Shown piece by piece: positions 1 through 6,556 of a DNA stretch of 13,416 nucleotides. The DNA lies in the NCBI GenBank assembly GCA_040758255.1, contig JBFLVX010000054.1, positions 1 through 13,416 on the forward strand, in the 5' to 3' direction. Within the stretch, counting starts at the first letter, position 1; each line of letters opens with the position of its first letter. A program made the position numbers and the translations under genes. The DNA comes from JACRPZ01 sp040758255. Its GTDB lineage: Bacteria; Nitrospirota; Thermodesulfovibrionia; UBA6902. The notes beneath the pieces are model-generated. The model saw nothing but the letters and a program-made list of their open reading frames with translations. It made no database searches and was not told where the DNA came from.

Positions 1-36
1 TACGCCGCTTTAAATATATACTATTAAGCTGCAGGC

Positions 37-786
37 TTAATGTGACAGCAGTTGTTCAACTCCTAAATCAGGAGCCATGTTCAGTAGCAGATGCATCTTC
101 TCGGTTAGGAGAATGACCCCGAAAGCTATTAATAGTAATCCGCTAAGAAACATTATTATTCTCATGTACTTATGAATGGCTTTGAAGTGGCTTAGAAAGG
201 TGTTGATCGCAAGGGATGTTGCAAGAAACGGTATGGCAAGCCCGAGCGAATATACTGTGAGAAGTTTAAATCCATACATGGCCGAGCCGGATGTCCCTGC
301 AATCAGGAGGATCGTTCCAAGTATGGGGCCTATGCACGGGGTCCAGCCAGCGCCGAATGTGAGGCCTACGACAAAGGCTCCCATATGCCCCTTTGGCTTT
401 GACTGAAGATGAACCCTCTTGTCCCTTGAGAGGAAATTCAATTTTAAGATACCCATTACATAGAGTCCGAAAAATATAATGACAGCGCCGCCTATCTGGT
501 AAACCGTAATCTCCGTTCCAAACAATGAGAAAGACCTTGTTAAGAGATAATTCATGTAAGACGAGAATACGCCAAGCATAATAAAGACGGTTGAAAACCC
601 CGCAATAAAAGATGATGAGTTAATAAGTGTAAGTCTTCTTATTCTTTTTTTATCGCCGGTCTTAAAATCCTCAAAGGATATGCCGGTGATAAAGGATACG
701 TAAGACGGGATGAGCGGAAGTACGCATGGCGAGAGAAATGAAAGAACCCCTCCTAAAAAAGCTCCTATGTATCCTACGTTTGACAT
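37..786 (-). CDS. ccdA: Cytochrome c biogenesis protein CcdA (thiol-disulfide transporter)
   Basis: Inner-membrane protein of the CcdA/DsbD-transmembrane family. Family members carry reducing equivalents from cytoplasmic thioredoxin across the membrane to periplasmic thiol-disulfide proteins used in cytochrome c maturation. The 249-residue product has about six hydrophobic segments. The two signature cysteines sit in internally repeated motifs: LSPCVLPLIPSY (Cys21, first helix) and GWTPCIGPILG (Cys151, fourth helix). Length and N-terminus match the short, stand-alone CcdA form without the periplasmic domains of DsbD. The ATG is 26 nt downstream of the mog stop, with no clear Shine-Dalgarno sequence, so it is probably the last visible gene of the minus-strand operon. 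No partner thioredoxin-like or ResA/ResB gene is in the window. The family call is secure; the exact client protein is unknown. Confidence 0.93.
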   Translation of the reverse strand: MSNVGYIGAFLGGVLSFLSPCVLPLIPSYVSFITGISFEDFKTGDKKRIRRLTLINSSSFIAGFSTVFIMLGVFSSYMNYLLTRSFSLFGTEITVYQIGGAVIIFFGLYVMGILKLNFLSRDKRVHLQSKPKGHMGAFVVGLTFGAGWTPCIGPILGTILLIAGTSGSAMYGFKLLTVYSLGLAIPFLATSLAINTFLSHFKAIHKYMRIIMFLSGLLLIAFGVILLTEKMHLLLNMAPDLGVEQLLSH

Positions 787-812
787 GATTTATATGTTAA
801 ATAATTTCGCTT

Positions 813-1301
813 TCATTTCTTCCGGCCGCACTCTTTCTGACACCCCTGTATCTTCTCAATAGCATGAGGAAGGCAGTCGAGGATCACCGAGAGGTTCTCT
901 TTTACAGCCGTTGGACTTCCGGGCAGATTAACTATCAGAGTTTCGTCCCTTACGCCTGCGACAGCCCTTGAGAGCATTGCACGCGAGGTCTTCTTAAGCC
1001 CTTCCATCCGCATCGCCTCGGCAATCCCTGGGATCTCTTGCTTGATGACCTCCTTTGTTGCATCCGGCGTCACATCTCTCGGAGAAAGCCCTGTGCCGCC
1101 TGTGGTCAGGATTAGATCAACCTTGCCGCATAATGAAAGAAGCTTCTTCTTTATCAATGCCTTTTCATCGGGAAGAATATCGGAGCTGACAATATTGGCG
1201 TCAATCTTTTTCAGTATCCTTTCAATAGTTGGCCCGCTCGCGTTTTTACGTTCGCCCTTTGAACCTTTATCGCTTAATGTTAAGATGGCAACATTGATCA
1301 T
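813..1301 (-). CDS. mog: MogA/MoaB-family molybdopterin adenylyltransferase
   Basis: Cytoplasmic enzyme of molybdenum cofactor synthesis. Mog-type members adenylylate molybdopterin before metal insertion. The 162-residue single-domain protein shows the MPT-binding signature TTGGTG (residues 66-71), followed by RDVTPDAT (75-82). The PGSP loop is at 127-130, followed by an NL-containing helix. The RDVTPDAT form resembles E. coli MogA more than MoaB, which is why mog is preferred, but the short length fits MoaB as well. The gene starts 3 nt after the stop of the MOSC gene, which also points to molybdenum cofactor chemistry, so co-translation is likely. Its own Shine-Dalgarno sequence is weak. 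The C-terminus is Cys/Lys rich (CQKECGRKK). The molybdenum cofactor role is near certain; the MogA versus MoaB choice is moderate. Confidence 0.9.
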   Translation of the reverse strand: MINVAILTLSDKGSKGERKNASGPTIERILKKIDANIVSSDILPDEKALIKKKLLSLCGKVDLILTTGGTGLSPRDVTPDATKEVIKQEIPGIAEAMRMEGLKKTSRAMLSRAVAGVRDETLIVNLPGSPTAVKENLSVILDCLPHAIEKIQGCQKECGRKK

Positions 1302-1304
1302 GAC

Positions 1305-1742
1305 TTAACTTACTTTTATCTCGTCTCCTTTTTTAATAATCCCGCCTTTCAACACCTTCACGAATATGCCTTCTTTCGGCATAACGCAGTCGCCCGCCTG
1401 ATGATAGATGGCGCACCGGTCATGACATACCTTGCCGATCTGGCTCACTTCAACTTCCACTTCACTGCCGATAGTCATCTTTGTGCCGATGGGAAGAACC
1501 GGAAGGTCAATTCCTTCGGTCGTTATATTCTCCGCGAAATCACCGGGGCCAACATCAAGCCCCATCTCCTGCATCTTCTTGATGCTCTCAAGAGCGAGGA
1601 GGCTCACCTGCCTGTGCCACTTCTCAGAGGCGTGGCCGTCGCCTTCAATCCCGTAATTCTCTTTTATCACAACCTGCTCGACGGGCTTTTTCCTGACGCC
1701 TTTTTTATCGCTGATATTGATTGAGACAATCTTCGCGCTCAT
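1305..1742 (-). CDS. MOSC domain-containing protein
   Basis: A 145-residue protein consisting of a single MOSC (molybdenum cofactor sulfurase C-terminal) domain. MOSC domains are thought to bind molybdenum cofactor or carry sulfur for metal-sulfur sites, as in YiiM and mARC proteins. Visible features are the N-terminal strand IVSINIS, the segment GIEGDGHA (residues 31-38) and a Cys-containing motif. In that motif GKVCHDRC is followed by GDCVMPKEGIF, giving Cys106, Cys110 and Cys119. The ATG overlaps the metG stop by 4 nt (ATGA), and an AAGGAG sequence 10 nt upstream inside metG supports this start. The adjacent mog gene strengthens a molybdenum cofactor role; in some bacteria MOSC and Mog-like domains are fused. 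The precise substrate cannot be read from sequence. Confidence 0.88.
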   Translation of the reverse strand: MSAKIVSINISDKKGVRKKPVEQVVIKENYGIEGDGHASEKWHRQVSLLALESIKKMQEMGLDVGPGDFAENITTEGIDLPVLPIGTKMTIGSEVEVEVSQIGKVCHDRCAIYHQAGDCVMPKEGIFVKVLKGGIIKKGDEIKVS

Positions 1743-3733
1743 TTAATCTTTGCTCCTTCTTTCACGTCTTTTTCAGGTATCAGTATGGACAAGACTCCAT
1801 CACTGTCAGTAGCCGCAAGCAGCATGCCCTGTGATTCAACTCCCATCAGTTTCGCGGGTTTCAGGTTTGTTACGACAACAATGCTTTTGCCGGTTAAATC
1901 TTCAGGAGAATAAACTTGTCCGATGCCCGCAACTACCTGCCTCATCTCGCCTGTATCAACCTGAAGTTTTATAAGCTTGTTTGATTTCGGCACGCGCTCT
2001 GCCTGAAGCACCTTGCCTATCTTAAGCTGAACCTTTGCAAAGTCTTCGATGGCGATTAAATTTGACCCTTCTGCATCTCCCCCTACTAAGGAGGGGGTGA
2101 GGGGGGTAATCACTTCTGTCATTTTCTTCACCTCTATTCTTGGGAACAATTGCTCGCCTTTTGAGATCTTTATTTCATATCCCGGCCTCCATTCCCATGT
2201 GTAGATATTTTTATCGCCTGCTTCGTCTGTTAATGACCTCAAGCCGATCTGCTTCCACATCTTCTCCGCTGTCTCAGGCATAAAGGGATAAAGAGAAACC
2301 GCGGTAAGTCTAAGCGCGTTCCAGAGATTAAACATAACACGCTTAAGTTCCTCTGTATCGTTTTTCGCAAGCTTCCACGGCTCTGTCTGCGCGATATAAT
2401 TGTTTGCCGCCCTGATGATTTCCCAGATGCTGTCGAGTATATGATTAAAGCGAAGCTGCGACCATGCTTGTGAATCGTCTGCGTCTGCATTCGCACTCAT
2501 ACACGCTTTAACAAAATCCCCTGATATACCGCTCTGTTTTTCAATCGCCCCGTTAAAATACTTCTCAGCCATTGTTGAAAACCTGCTCAATAAATTTCCG
2601 AGGTCATTCGCAAGGTCAGTATTGATGCGGCTTATCAGAGCATCTTCAGAGAAATTTCCGTCAAGACCGAAGGGCACCTCCCTGAAGAGAAAATATCTGA
2701 ACGCGTCCGCGCCGTACTCTTCAACCATCACATTCGGGTCAACAACATTGCCGACAGATTTTGACATCTTCTTCCCTTCAACCATCCACCAGCCATGCGC
2801 AAAGATATTCTTTGGCAATGGAAGTTTAAGCGCCATGAGCATTGTAGACCAGTAGACCGCGTGAGTAGTTAAAATGTCTTTGCCCACAAGATGATGATCA
2901 GCAGGCCACCACTCGTTGGAGTTGAGAGTTAAGAGTTGAGAGTTGAGAGTTTTTTCTTGACCCCTAACCCCTGCCCCCTGACCCTCGCCCCCTTTTTGGG
3001 GTGCGAGATACTTTGTCGCAGAAAAATAATTTACCAGCGCGTCAAACCAGACATAGGTCACGAAATTTTCGTCAAAAGGCAGTGGGATACCCCACGCAAG
3101 CCTTGATTTCGGCCTTGATATGCAGAGGTCTCCGAGCGCATTGTTTCTTAAGAAGCCCAACACCTCATTCCTGCGTGTCTCAGGCAGTATGTATGCGGAG
3201 TTCTCCTCAATATAATTGATGAGCCTCTCCTGATACTTTGACATGAGGAAGAAGTAATTCTCTTCCTGTATATGTTCAACAGGCCTGCCGCAATCAGGGC
3301 AGTTGCCTTCGACAACATCTTTCTCTGTCCAGAAGCGTTCATCAGGCGTGCAGTACCATCCTGAGTATGAGCGTTTTTCTATTTCTCCATTATCATAAAG
3401 CCTCTGAAGCATCTCCTGAACAACGGAGATATGCCCCGGATCTGTAGTGCGGATAAAGGCGTTATTTGAGATATTCAGCTTATTCCAGAGTGCGCTGAAG
3501 TTCTCAACCATGATGTCGGCGTGTTCTTTAGGCGAAAGCCCTTTCACCTGCGCGGCCTTCTCAACCTTCTGCCCGTGCTCGTCAGTCCCAGTTAGGAAGA
3601 AGACGCTTACGCCTCTTAATCTGTTATATCTCGCAAGGACGTCAGCGGCTATTGTTGTATAGGCATGCCCTATGTGCGGGACATCGTTTACATAATAGAT
3701 CGGCGTTGTGACATAAAATTTATTTTTGTCCAT
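1739..3733 (-). CDS. metG: Methionyl-tRNA synthetase with C-terminal tRNA-binding domain and two in-frame repeat insertions
   Basis: Class I aminoacyl-tRNA synthetase charging tRNA-Met with methionine. The 664-residue chain has the HIGH motif (residues 20-23, in PHIGHAYTT) and a knuckle with Cys128, Cys145 and Cys148 (CPDC). KMSKS is at 322-326, followed by an alpha-helical anticodon-binding region at about 370-510. From about 560 to the end it has an EMAP/Trbp111-like tRNA-binding domain. The usual fourth knuckle cysteine is Asp131 here. Residues about 245-273 form a low-complexity stretch just before the conserved WWPADHHLVGKD; related enzymes have only a short loop there. Residues about 541-556 form a second short insertion in the linker before the tRNA-binding domain. 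Both are described as repeats. The gene starts 10 nt after ricT with no evident Shine-Dalgarno sequence and overlaps the MOSC start by 4 nt. Identity is certain; the enzyme looks functional. Confidence 0.97.
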   Translation of the reverse strand: MDKNKFYVTTPIYYVNDVPHIGHAYTTIAADVLARYNRLRGVSVFFLTGTDEHGQKVEKAAQVKGLSPKEHADIMVENFSALWNKLNISNNAFIRTTDPGHISVVQEMLQRLYDNGEIEKRSYSGWYCTPDERFWTEKDVVEGNCPDCGRPVEHIQEENYFFLMSKYQERLINYIEENSAYILPETRRNEVLGFLRNNALGDLCISRPKSRLAWGIPLPFDENFVTYVWFDALVNYFSATKYLAPQKGGEGQGAGVRGQEKTLNSQLLTLNSNEWWPADHHLVGKDILTTHAVYWSTMLMALKLPLPKNIFAHGWWMVEGKKMSKSVGNVVDPNVMVEEYGADAFRYFLFREVPFGLDGNFSEDALISRINTDLANDLGNLLSRFSTMAEKYFNGAIEKQSGISGDFVKACMSANADADDSQAWSQLRFNHILDSIWEIIRAANNYIAQTEPWKLAKNDTEELKRVMFNLWNALRLTAVSLYPFMPETAEKMWKQIGLRSLTDEAGDKNIYTWEWRPGYEIKISKGEQLFPRIEVKKMTEVITPLTPSLVGGDAEGSNLIAIEDFAKVQLKIGKVLQAERVPKSNKLIKLQVDTGEMRQVVAGIGQVYSPEDLTGKSIVVVTNLKPAKLMGVESQGMLLAATDSDGVLSILIPEKDVKEGAKIK
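1753..1758 (-). promoter_or_regulatory. Shine-Dalgarno site of the MOSC gene
   Basis: On the minus strand AAGGAG lies within the last codons of metG, 10 nt before the MOSC ATG. It supports translation starting at the codon that overlaps the metG stop. Confidence 0.6.
2066..2113 (-). repeat. Hairpin-forming in-frame insertion in the metG linker
   Basis: This stretch encodes a segment containing ITPLTPSLVGGD, between the anticodon-binding and tRNA-binding domains of MetG. The DNA is extremely biased: runs of C on the coding strand, then a short inverted repeat CCCCCT/AGGGGG (2079-2084 with 2092-2097, 7-nt loop). The composition differs sharply from the flanking metG sequence. I recall similar C-rich/G-rich palindromes giving PLTP-type peptides as dispersed repeats in other bacterial genomes, but no search was done. 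Boundaries are approximate. Confidence 0.55.
2917..2993 (-). repeat. 7-bp tandem repeat array inside metG
   Basis: Eleven consecutive 7-bp units can be laid out. On the coding strand these are five G-rich units (AGGGGGC, GAGGGTC, AGGGGGC, AGGGGTT, AGGGGTC), a spacer unit AAGAAAA, then AACTCTC, AACTCTC, AACTCTT, AACTCTC and the degenerate AACTCCA. The array is read in frame as GGEGQGAGVRGQ followed by TLNSQLLTLNS. The A/C-rich heptamer contains no stop codon in any frame on the coding strand, whereas its complement would contain TGA. G-rich AGGGGTT and AACTCTC can pair at six of seven positions if G-U wobble is allowed, so the RNA may fold as a hairpin. Confidence 0.8.
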
Positions 3734-3743
3734 TGGTAATTAA

Positions 3744-4808
3744 TTAAGAGGGCTGCGTATTTGACGGATTAGCCGGTTTGTCATTAACTTCTTTGTTCTG
3801 CATTTTTTTCTTCTTCCAGAACTTCCTGCGTTTGCTGAAGGCATTGCCTGTCTTCTTTTGCGCTTCTTCCGGCTTCACATGATGAGGCCTTCCCCTTGCA
3901 TCTCTCCTTCTCTTTTCATGTTTTACCCCTTCAGTCTTTTCTTTAGCAGCTTTCTCGGAAGAGGATGTCTCTGCTCCTTCCTTCTTGGCAGGGCATATAT
4001 TATTTTGGCATAAACACTCAGAAGGCTGACCCGGCTTTTCATCGGAGACAGTGTCTGAAGCATTGAACTCCATGTCCTTGTCAGAGGCATCCTCTTTTAC
4101 TCTAACAAGTTTCTCTCGTTGTTTAGATTCAAGGAATTCATCGTATTCATAACCGAGACAGCACATTAACCGGCCGCAGACACCGGAGAGTTTCCCCTGA
4201 CTGATGGAGAGCTCCTGCTTTTTTGCCATCCTTATTGAGACAGGTTCAAATGATGTGAGAAAACTGCTGCAGCATGTTGCTCTGCCGCATACTCCGATTC
4301 CCCCGATGATTTTAACCTCATCTCTGACCCCTATCTGCCTCATCTCAATGCGGGTCTTGAATTTTGCGGCAAGGTCTCTTACAAGCTCCCGGAAATCTAC
4401 CCTTCCATCAGCGGTAAAGTAAAAGAGGAGCCGCTTTCTGTCAAGCGTGGTTTCGGCAGATACGATCTTCATCGAAAGGCCGCGGCTTTTTGCTTTTTCA
4501 GCGCAGAAGGCCTTCGCCTCGGCGATGAATTCCTTGTTCTTCTTGCAAGCCTCAATATCCTCATCAGAAGCGATCCTCAAGACCTTCTTCAGGGGCTGTT
4601 CCGCACTTTCAATGCTCTGCTTTGGCCTTGCAACAAGGCCTATGCTCATCCCCATATCCGACTCAACAACAACCCATGTGCCGCGAGGCACCTCAATATC
4701 GCCTATCTCAAAGTTGTATATCTTGCCGCATGATTTAAACCTTACGCCTATCGCGAAAAGTTCTTTCCCGGCCTTATCTTCATTGACGGTTTCTAATGCG
4801 TTATCCAT
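3744..4808 (-). CDS. ricT: RicT/YaaT-type PSP1-domain protein
   Basis: PSP1 C-terminal domain protein. In Bacillus subtilis, RicT (YaaT) forms an iron-sulfur-containing complex with RicA and RicF that directs RNase Y mRNA processing and influences sporulation and competence. The 354-residue product has the PSP1 core at about residues 15-225. Its two cysteine motifs are GIGVCGRATCCSSF (Cys174, 179, 180) and GVCGRLMCCLGYEYDE (Cys211, 216, 217). Residues from about 235 on form a long, highly charged, probably disordered tail. The tail has an extra cysteine cluster (Cys265, 267, 272) and a Lys/Arg-rich end. The position between holB and metG mirrors the Bacillus order and supports the call. No ricA or ricF gene is nearby, so whether a full Ric complex exists here is unknown. 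Confidence 0.9.
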   Translation of the reverse strand: MDNALETVNEDKAGKELFAIGVRFKSCGKIYNFEIGDIEVPRGTWVVVESDMGMSIGLVARPKQSIESAEQPLKKVLRIASDEDIEACKKNKEFIAEAKAFCAEKAKSRGLSMKIVSAETTLDRKRLLFYFTADGRVDFRELVRDLAAKFKTRIEMRQIGVRDEVKIIGGIGVCGRATCCSSFLTSFEPVSIRMAKKQELSISQGKLSGVCGRLMCCLGYEYDEFLESKQREKLVRVKEDASDKDMEFNASDTVSDEKPGQPSECLCQNNICPAKKEGAETSSSEKAAKEKTEGVKHEKRRRDARGRPHHVKPEEAQKKTGNAFSKRRKFWKKKKMQNKEVNDKPANPSNTQPS

Positions 4809-4857
4809 TTCTTTCTGTTAATATCCTTTGCGTAGTATTTGATTAGATTTAAGAAGA

Positions 4858-4904
4858 GGCGGCTGAAATTCAATGCTAAATTATTAGGGTTTTTATAAGC
4901 CGCC
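4858..4904 (-). repeat. GC-rich inverted repeat across the holB end / ricT leader
   Basis: GGCGGCT at 4858-4864 and its exact complement AGCCGCC at 4898-4904 flank a 33-nt AT-rich loop that includes the holB stop codon. On the RNA it would form a 7-bp GC-rich stem, but no T-tract follows. It is therefore not a typical terminator; it may be an RNA processing or stability element in the 84-nt holB-ricT gap, or chance. Nothing else is evident in that gap. Confidence 0.35.
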
Positions 4905-5942
4905 CCGGCCAAATGTTTTCCTGATCAGGAGGCTCGTATGGTTCAGCGTAAGCTGTTTATTTAAATTAAAGTTCAGCAGCCCCCGTATCCTGTAAAGCTC
5001 TCCGGCTAATTTTAGTATATCTTTTAGAACGGCTTTTTTCGACAGTTCCCTTATCTCATCCGTCTTATCCTGGTTTATCAGAAGGTCTGCCCGTCCTGTT
5101 GCTTTAAAGACCGCAATGTCACGGAGCAGTAGCTGTGCCCAGTCAAACCACCTCTCCATGCCGCCTCTATCTTCCCAAACCTCTGTTTCAGGGTTGACGA
5201 ACATATCTTTAAATTCATCAAATGACCTGTCTCTCGCTTCAATCAGGTCTTCATTCAGCGCATACCCGAGTTTCCCGCCTGAAAGTATGCTCAAAAGCAT
5301 CGCCTGTTCGTGATCAAGTCCTTTCAGCCTCTCCTCAAGCAATTTCCCCATAACATCAACGGGCAATGGAGAGAAGTTTATCCTTTGGCATCTTGAGCGG
5401 ATAGTTGGAAGAAGCATCTCAGGCCTGGATGAGACCATGATCAATATGCTATGAGCAGGCGGCGACTCAAGCGTGGCCAGAAATGCGTTTGCCGTTGACT
5501 GATTCATCTTCTCCGCATTGTCTATTATGGCTATCTTATACTCTCCTTCAAAGGGCTTGTACGAAAGGGATTCTTCAAGCTGGCGTATTGCATCAACTTT
5601 TATCTGATCTCCGTCGCCTTCCGGCCCGATAATAAAGACATCAGGATGATTGCCCTTCTCTATCTTGTTGCATGACGGGCATTGATCGCAGGCGTCGATT
5701 TGGAGTTTGGAGTCTGGAATCTGGAGTTCAGAATCTTCAAATAATCCTTCCCCCTCAACTCCTGACCCTGCACTCTCAACGCTTCGGCAATTAAGCGTCT
5801 TTGCAAAGTTTATAGCTGTCAGTTTCTTCCCGATGCCGTCATCTCCGGCAAACAAAAGAGCATGAGGAGTACGCGACTTTCTAACGCAGCCCCTTAATAT
5901 TTCCAACGCCTTTTCCTGACCGATGATATCTTTTAGCGCCAT
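4893..5942 (-). CDS. holB: DNA polymerase III subunit delta' with an in-frame repeat insertion in its zinc module
   Basis: Clamp-loader AAA+ subunit delta', which helps load the sliding clamp onto primed DNA. The 349-residue protein has a Walker A-like GDDGIGKK (residues 33-40) and an intact zinc module (Cys52, then CDQCPSC with Cys85, 88, 91). GNHPDV is at 98-102, the IKVDAIR segment at 114-120, and the SRC motif at 183-185. The C-terminal helical collar region is diverged. In relatives the first and second zinc cysteines are about eight residues apart; here 32 residues intervene (53-84). Most of this stretch is encoded by a heptamer repeat (5698-5774). The gene overlaps the tmk stop by 10 nt, and a GAGG sequence a few bases upstream supports the ATG. 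The clamp-loader role is supported by fold motifs and by the tmk-holB-ricT order. DnaX is unlikely given the length and divergent C-terminus. Confidence 0.93.
   Translation of the reverse strand: MALKDIIGQEKALEILRGCVRKSRTPHALLFAGDDGIGKKLTAINFAKTLNCRSVESAGSGVEGEGLFEDSELQIPDSKLQIDACDQCPSCNKIEKGNHPDVFIIGPEGDGDQIKVDAIRQLEESLSYKPFEGEYKIAIIDNAEKMNQSTANAFLATLESPPAHSILIMVSSRPEMLLPTIRSRCQRINFSPLPVDVMGKLLEERLKGLDHEQAMLLSILSGGKLGYALNEDLIEARDRSFDEFKDMFVNPETEVWEDRGGMERWFDWAQLLLRDIAVFKATGRADLLINQDKTDEIRELSKKAVLKDILKLAGELYRIRGLLNFNLNKQLTLNHTSLLIRKTFGRGGL
5698..5774 (-). repeat. 7-bp tandem repeat array inside holB
   Basis: Eleven degenerate 7-bp units are visible on the coding strand. The G-rich half is AGTGCAG, GGTCAGG, AGTTGAG, GGGGAAG. 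Transition units follow, then TCTGAAC, TCCAGAT, TCCAGAC, TCCAAAC, TCCAAAT. A twelfth partial unit may precede it at 5775-5781. The encoded protein reads ESAGSGVEGEG followed by SELQIPDSKLQI, with a visible 7-residue period. The G-rich-then-A/C-rich order and the 77-bp length match the metG array, although the unit sequences differ. GGAGTT in the first half is complementary to AACTCC in the second. Confidence 0.75.
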
Positions 5943-6556
5943 GATTCCTCTAATACTTTAATAATCTCCATGCTGACTTCCTCAGCGTTCTTTGAAGCGT
6001 CAATTATCTTTACCCTCTCCGGCTCTTCTTTTGCGATCTGAAGAAATCCGCTCCTGACGTTCGTATGAAATTCTATTGTCTCTAATTCAAACCTGTCCTC
6101 TTTCTGAGCGTGCCTGTTTCTTCTCAGCCCTTCCTCAACATCAAGGTCGAGCAGGAAGGTGAGAAATGGTTTAATATCGGGGACCACGATCTCATCAAGG
6201 GAGTTTATGATCGGCAAATCCAGACCCCTTGCGTAACCCTGATATGCGACTGTTGAATCCGTAAAACGGTCTGTTATGACAACCGTATTGTTGAGTATTG
6301 CCGGATATATCACTTCTCTCACATGCTGCGCCCGCGAGGCATAATACAAAAGCAGCTCGGTAAGCGGGTCCATGTGGTTTTCGGGTTCAAGGAGCAGGCT
6401 TCTGATCTTAGTTCCGATCTTTGTCCCGCCCGGCTCAACGGTTTCAATGACCGTATGCCCTTTTGAGCGGAGGTATCCGGCAAGGAGCTTCATCTGCGTG
6501 CTTTTGCCGGAACCTTCTATGCCTTCAAAAGATATGAACCCTTTAACCCGTGACAT
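5933..6556 (-). CDS. tmk: Thymidylate kinase
   Basis: Phosphorylates dTMP to dTDP using ATP, an essential step in dTTP supply. The 207-residue protein has the P-loop GIEGSGKST (residues 12-20) and the EPGGT loop (41-45). The DRF motif with the following TDSTVAYQG (96-106) is present, as is an arginine-rich LID (RRNRHAQKEDRFE, about 145-157). Length is normal for the family. The start overlaps the upstream methyltransferase by 14 nt and has AAGGG a few bases before the ATG. The stop overlaps holB by 10 nt, so tmk and holB are probably translationally coupled. Identity is secure. Confidence 0.97.
   Translation of the reverse strand: MSRVKGFISFEGIEGSGKSTQMKLLAGYLRSKGHTVIETVEPGGTKIGTKIRSLLLEPENHMDPLTELLLYYASRAQHVREVIYPAILNNTVVITDRFTDSTVAYQGYARGLDLPIINSLDEIVVPDIKPFLTFLLDLDVEEGLRRNRHAQKEDRFELETIEFHTNVRSGFLQIAKEEPERVKIIDASKNAEEVSMEIIKVLEESWR

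Noticed and set aside
24..40. Small inverted repeat TTAAGC/GCTTAA overlapping the ccdA stop
   Set aside because: Only 6 bp, AT-rich and without a clear T-tract; too weak to call a terminator.
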